Source: CAG-791 sp964386925 (GTDB taxonomy: Bacteria; Bacillota; Clostridia; Lachnospirales; Lachnospiraceae). Taken from it: a stretch of 8,754 bases of DNA. Positions 6,093 through 8,754 of the stretch are shown piece after piece; position 1 is the first letter of the stretch, and each line of letters opens with the position of its first letter. The notes under the pieces are model-generated. The model was given only the letters and a program-made list of their open reading frames with translations, had not been told where the DNA came from and ran no database searches. The translations under genes and the position numbers were made by a program. Where the stretch lies: the NCBI GenBank assembly GCA_964386925.1, contig CAYLUU010000096.1, forward strand, positions 1-8,754, read 5' to 3'.

Positions 6093-7514
6093 ATGAGCAG
6101 TTCTTCAAAAGCGAGTGAGAGAATCAATGCCTTGCTCGATGATAACAGCTTTGTTGAAGTCGGCGCTCGTGTAACAGCACGGACGACTGATTTCAACGTA
6201 AAGCCCGAACAGACTCCGTCTGACGGCGTTATCACCGGCTATGGCACCATTGATGGCAGCCTCGTATTCGTTTACAGCCAGGATTCCACTGTGCTGGGCG
6301 GATCTATCGGTGAGATGCATGCAAAGAAGATCACCGGGCTGTACGATCTTGCACTCAAGACAGGTGCTCCGATCATCGGACTCCTGGATTCCGCAGGTCT
6401 TCGTCTGCAGGAGGGTACGGACGCACTGAATGCATTCGCATCCATCTATGCAAAAGAGGCTGAGGCATCCGGCGTGATCCCGCAGATCGCAGCAGTATTC
6501 GGCACTTGCGGCGGCGGCCTTGCGGTTGCAGCAGGCATGGCTGATTTTGCCTTTATGGCAGATGATGCAAAGCTGTTCGTGAACAGCCCGAACGCTCTGG
6601 CTGGCAATTCTGAGGACAAGCTGGACACGTCTTCTGCATCCTATAAGGCAGCAGCCGGCGCAGTTGATGCACATGGCACAGAGGCAGAGGTTCTGGAGCA
6701 GATTCGCGCACTGGTATCCATCCTTCCTTCCAACAACGAGGATGAGGCAGCAGAGGAGTGCGATGATGATCTGAACCGCGCAAGCGCAAATGTTGCAAAC
6801 GGCATTGCAGATCCTTCCGTTGTTGCAGCAGATCTGTCCGACAACAATCTCTTCGTAGAGACCAAGGCTGAGGCTGCTAAGGAAATGGCAACCGGCTTTA
6901 TCAAGCTCAACGGTGAGACGGTTGGTCTTGTTGCAAACCGCACTGCTTCCTACGACGAGAAGGGCGAGAAGGCAGAGGAGTTCAAGCCGGTTCTGACCGT
7001 TGCAGGTGTTGCGAAGGCAGCTGACTTTGTGAACTTCTGTGATGCATTCGAGATCCCGGTGGTTACTCTGACCAATGTGAGTGGCTTCTGCACCTGCGAG
7101 TGTTCTGAGAAGAAGATCGCAAAGGCTGCAGCAAAGCTGGCAGCTGCTTTTGCAGGCGCGACGGTTCCGAAGGTAAACGTAGTGGTTGGCGATGCATTCG
7201 GCAGCGCATATACCGTTATGAATTCCAAGGCTCTCGGCGCAGACATCACCATGGCTCTTCCGGATGCACGGATCGGCATGATGGATGGAAATCTGGCTGC
7301 AAAGATCATTGCTGACGGCAAGAGCGCAGCAGAGGCTGCTGAGACTGCTCAGAAGTACAACGAGCTGCAGAACAGCATTGACAGCGCCGCTGCACACGGC
7401 TATGTAGATCAGATCGTAGAGCCTGCTGACCTGCGCAAGTATCTCATCGGCGCACTGGAAATGCTCTACACCAAGAGAGAGGATCTTCCTGCAAAGAAGC
7501 ACCTGACCGTTTAA
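6093..7514 (+). CDS. Acyl-CoA carboxyltransferase alpha subunit of a Na+-pump decarboxylase (MmdA-like, divergent)
   Basis: This is probably the alpha subunit that transfers CO2 from an acyl-CoA to biotin on the carrier protein encoded downstream. The 473-residue protein has the two-part crotonase-like carboxyltransferase fold. Visible landmarks are DGVITGYGTIDGSLVFVYSQ (45-64), GGSIGEMHAKKI (69-80), ASGVIPQIAAVFGTCGGG (125-142), LPSNNEDE (211-218), FCDAFEIPVVTL (315-326) and a C-terminal LYTKREDLPAKKH. It is shorter than classical methylmalonyl-CoA decarboxylase alpha (about 510) because the N-terminus lacks the usual leading helices. Loops that are normally GPCAGG and PGF-LPG are changed, the latter to GFCTCECSEKK (331-341). 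The substrate could be methylmalonyl-CoA, glutaconyl-CoA or another acyl-CoA. The start is set by GGAGG at 6080-6084, eight bases before ATG; an in-frame ATG at 6018 has no ribosome binding site. The next gene is 21 bases downstream. Confidence 0.85.
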   Translation: MSSSSKASERINALLDDNSFVEVGARVTARTTDFNVKPEQTPSDGVITGYGTIDGSLVFVYSQDSTVLGGSIGEMHAKKITGLYDLALKTGAPIIGLLDSAGLRLQEGTDALNAFASIYAKEAEASGVIPQIAAVFGTCGGGLAVAAGMADFAFMADDAKLFVNSPNALAGNSEDKLDTSSASYKAAAGAVDAHGTEAEVLEQIRALVSILPSNNEDEAAEECDDDLNRASANVANGIADPSVVAADLSDNNLFVETKAEAAKEMATGFIKLNGETVGLVANRTASYDEKGEKAEEFKPVLTVAGVAKAADFVNFCDAFEIPVVTLTNVSGFCTCECSEKKIAKAAAKLAAAFAGATVPKVNVVVGDAFGSAYTVMNSKALGADITMALPDARIGMMDGNLAAKIIADGKSAAEAAETAQKYNELQNSIDSAAAHGYVDQIVEPADLRKYLIGALEMLYTKREDLPAKKHLTV

Positions 7515-7535
7515 TAGAGAGGAGACACCTATAAG

Positions 7536-8270
7536 ATGAAGAAAATTACTTCTATTCTAGCTGTCATCACCTGTGTCTTTGCTCTTACGGCCTGCGGCGG
7601 CACAGAGGCGAATACTCTGAGCGGTACTGCAGTTGACGCTTCCATGCAGGAGTCTATCATTTCCTACGGCGAGCAGCTGGTTTCCGAGATGGATTCCATT
7701 GCCCGCAGCGGTGCGGCTGATGATTATTCCAGCGATGCTGTATTCGGCCCGGCGCTGAGCACATACGAGAACTCTCTGAGCGATATCGGCGAGATCGAAG
7801 GCTATGACAATGAGCAGGCAGTCATCAATGATGACGGCGACTACCTGATCAACATCGGTATCGATGGCTCCAAGCATGATGCTGACGTCGTGATCACAGT
7901 CAGCTCATCCGGATCTCCTTCCAATGTAGCAACCAATGTACGCTACAGCTTTGCAGAGCTGATGGAGCAGGCTGGTCTGAATACCATTCTTGGTATGGGC
8001 ACAACCTTTGTTATCCTGATCCTGTTGGCACTGATCATTTCCTGCTTCAGCCTGATCGGCAAGAGCCAGGAGAAGAAGGCAAAGAAGGCAGCTGCTGTGA
8101 AGGAAGCAGAGGCTCCGGCACAGGTATCTGCTCCTGTCGTAGAGGCAGAGGTAGCAGATGACAACGAACTGATTGCTGTTATTGCTGCTGCAGTTGCGGC
8201 CAGCGAGGGACAGACGACTACGGACGGATTTGTAGTACGTTCCATCCGCAAGGCACGCAGAAAATTCTAA
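7536..8270 (+). CDS. Lipoprotein-OadG fusion, gamma/delta-type subunit of Na+-pump decarboxylase
   Basis: This is probably the small membrane subunit that anchors the decarboxylase complex, here joined to an external lipoprotein domain. The 244-residue product begins with a lipoprotein signal peptide (MKK, hydrophobic core, lipobox LTAC with the lipidated cysteine at position 20). Residues 21-148 form a small acidic extracellular domain that I do not recognise as a named family. A membrane helix follows at about 151-174 (GMGTTFVILILLALIISCFS). After it come a basic KKAKK stretch, an Ala/Pro/Glu linker (185-207) and the OadG-type tail DDNELIAVIAAAVAASEG with GFVVRSIRKARR at the end. The protein would be tethered outside by lipid and also cross the membrane once. 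A purine-rich site at 7518-7525 precedes ATG. Subunit identity comes from the tail and from operon position between the alpha and biotin-carrier genes. Confidence 0.8.
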   Translation: MKKITSILAVITCVFALTACGGTEANTLSGTAVDASMQESIISYGEQLVSEMDSIARSGAADDYSSDAVFGPALSTYENSLSDIGEIEGYDNEQAVINDDGDYLINIGIDGSKHDADVVITVSSSGSPSNVATNVRYSFAELMEQAGLNTILGMGTTFVILILLALIISCFSLIGKSQEKKAKKAAAVKEAEAPAQVSAPVVEAEVADDNELIAVIAAAVAASEGQTTTDGFVVRSIRKARRKF

Positions 8271-8285
8271 TCGGAGGATTTGAAA

Positions 8286-8657
8286 ATGAAAAACTACACC
8301 ATTACCGTTAATGGAACAGCTTATGATGTAACCGTAGAAGAGACCGGCGCATCTGCATCTGCAGCTCCGGCAGCACCGAAGGCAGCAGCTCCCAAGGCTG
8401 CAGCTCCGGCAGCAGCACCGAAGGCAGCAGCTACCGGCGCAGGCGCTGTTAAGATCGAGGCTGGCGCAGCAGGAAAGGTCTTCAAGATCGAGAAGCAGGT
8501 TGGCGCAGCTGTTAAGAAGGGCGACGCTGTTGTAATCGTTGAGGCTATGAAGATGGAGATCCCGATGGTTGCTCCTCAGGACGGAACCGTTGCTTCTATC
8601 GACTGCGCTGTTGGTGATTCTGTTGAGGCAGGCGCTGTTCTGGCAACTCTGAACTAA
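8286..8657 (+). CDS. Biotin carrier protein subunit of the decarboxylase (biotin/lipoyl domain)
   Basis: This small protein carries covalently bound biotin between the carboxyltransferase and the membrane beta subunit. The 123-residue product starts MKNYTITVNGTAYDVTVEE, followed by an Ala/Pro/Lys-rich flexible linker (about 22-54). The C-terminal biotinyl domain covers about residues 55-123. The biotin-acceptor motif EAMKMEIP is intact, with lysine 89 as the attachment site. The usual GxV, VKKGDAVVIVEAMKM and GDSVEAGAVLATL features are all present. ATG at 8286 is preferred over an in-frame TTG at 8280, because GGAGG at 8273-8277 is eight bases from the ATG and only two from the TTG. It starts 15 bases after the OadG-like gene. 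Biotinylation by a ligase encoded elsewhere is assumed. Confidence 0.95.
   Translation: MKNYTITVNGTAYDVTVEETGASASAAPAAPKAAAPKAAAPAAAPKAAATGAGAVKIEAGAAGKVFKIEKQVGAAVKKGDAVVIVEAMKMEIPMVAPQDGTVASIDCAVGDSVEAGAVLATLN
8361..8432 (+). repeat. Direct repeat encoding the Ala/Pro linker of the biotin carrier
   Basis: A 30-base unit at 8361-8390 recurs at 8400-8432 with only a three-base (one codon) insertion, separated by nine bases. Both encode AAP(A)APKAAA-type segments. The copies are close enough for recombination or slippage to change the linker length. Such Ala/Pro linkers are common in biotin carriers. Confidence 0.75.
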
Positions 8658-8704
8658 GTTATTGAACAGTAACCAATGACTTAACGAGGAGGTCGTAACA
8701 AGCT

Positions 8705-8754
8705 ATGGAATATATTGCAAATACATTAACAAACTTAATCCATCAGACCGCCTT
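8705..8754 (+). CDS. Probable beta subunit (OadB-type Na+ pump), first 16 codons only
   Basis: The window ends 50 bases into this gene. The visible residues are MEYIANTLTNLIHQTA, which resemble the start of Na+-translocating decarboxylase beta subunits. GAGGAGG at 8686-8692 lies 12 bases before ATG, somewhat far but strong. Position directly after the alpha, OadG-like and biotin-carrier genes fits the usual order for this complex. If correct, this multi-helix membrane protein would decarboxylate carboxybiotin and export Na+. The assignment rests mostly on operon context, as too little protein is visible for a firm call. Confidence 0.7.
   Translation, partial: MEYIANTLTNLIHQTA

Noticed and set aside
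6189..6202. A 14-base exact match between the scpA upstream repeat (4189-4202) and the carboxyltransferase coding region
   Set aside because: It lies within well-formed coding sequence (residues TDFNVK), similarity ends at once on both sides, and a match of this length is plausible by chance in a window this size.
6105..7502. A 465-codon reverse-strand open frame across the carboxyltransferase gene
   Set aside because: It mirrors the coding bias of the + strand gene, is very Cys-rich, and has no convincing start signal or domain.
8280..8285. TTG start for the biotin carrier two codons upstream
   Set aside because: It is only two bases from the GGAGG ribosome binding site. The ATG at 8286 has normal spacing.

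Overview
The window looks like a chromosomal segment from a Clostridia-type Firmicute, probably a Lachnospiraceae-like gut anaerobe. The evidence is a single-chain glycyl-tRNA synthetase, a 58-residue S21 protein, an adjacent scpA-scpB pair, strong purine-rich ribosome binding sites, SigA-type promoters and a Na+-pump decarboxylase operon. Base composition looks close to balanced by eye. All genes are on the + strand. The taxonomic call is inference from gene content and protein style.

Layout. (1) Positions 1-752 carry the C-terminal part of glyQS (glycyl-tRNA synthetase). (2) A 206-base gap (753-958) is filled by a compact palindromic element at 768-920 that can fold into a closing stem with three hairpin arms. 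(3) Complete alaS (alanyl-tRNA synthetase) spans 959-3730. (4) A near-consensus promoter and a leader with a strong hairpin precede rpsU (ribosomal protein S21, 3901-4077), which ends in a hairpin terminator. (5) scpA (4228-5010) and scpB (about 5041-5835) encode the kleisin and winged-helix partners of the SMC condensin. A partial second copy of the palindromic element sits directly upstream of scpA and overlaps its ribosome binding site. ScpB has an N-terminal extension made of four 12-residue tandem repeats. The pair ends in a strong intrinsic terminator (5915-5960). (6) A new promoter (5971-5999) starts an operon for a membrane-bound, biotin-dependent decarboxylase: a divergent carboxyltransferase alpha subunit (6093-7514), a lipoprotein-OadG fusion (7536-8270), a biotin carrier protein (8286-8657) and the first 16 codons of the probable beta (OadB-type) subunit (8705 to the window end).

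How the genes work together. The first five genes are housekeeping functions: translation (glyQS, alaS, rpsU) and chromosome organisation (scpA, scpB). In the last operon, the alpha subunit would move CO2 from an acyl-CoA substrate to biotin on the carrier protein. The OadG-type subunit would anchor the complex, and the beta subunit would decarboxylate carboxybiotin while exporting Na+. The alpha subunit has the crotonase fold of acyl-CoA carboxyltransferases rather than the oxaloacetate type. Its usual active-site loops are altered, so the substrate is uncertain.

The points most worth a second look are the folded intergenic element and its partial copy at scpA, the altered carboxyltransferase, the lipoprotein-OadG fusion and the repeat-built ScpB N-terminus. 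No CRISPR array, transposase, phage gene, tRNA or rRNA was seen.
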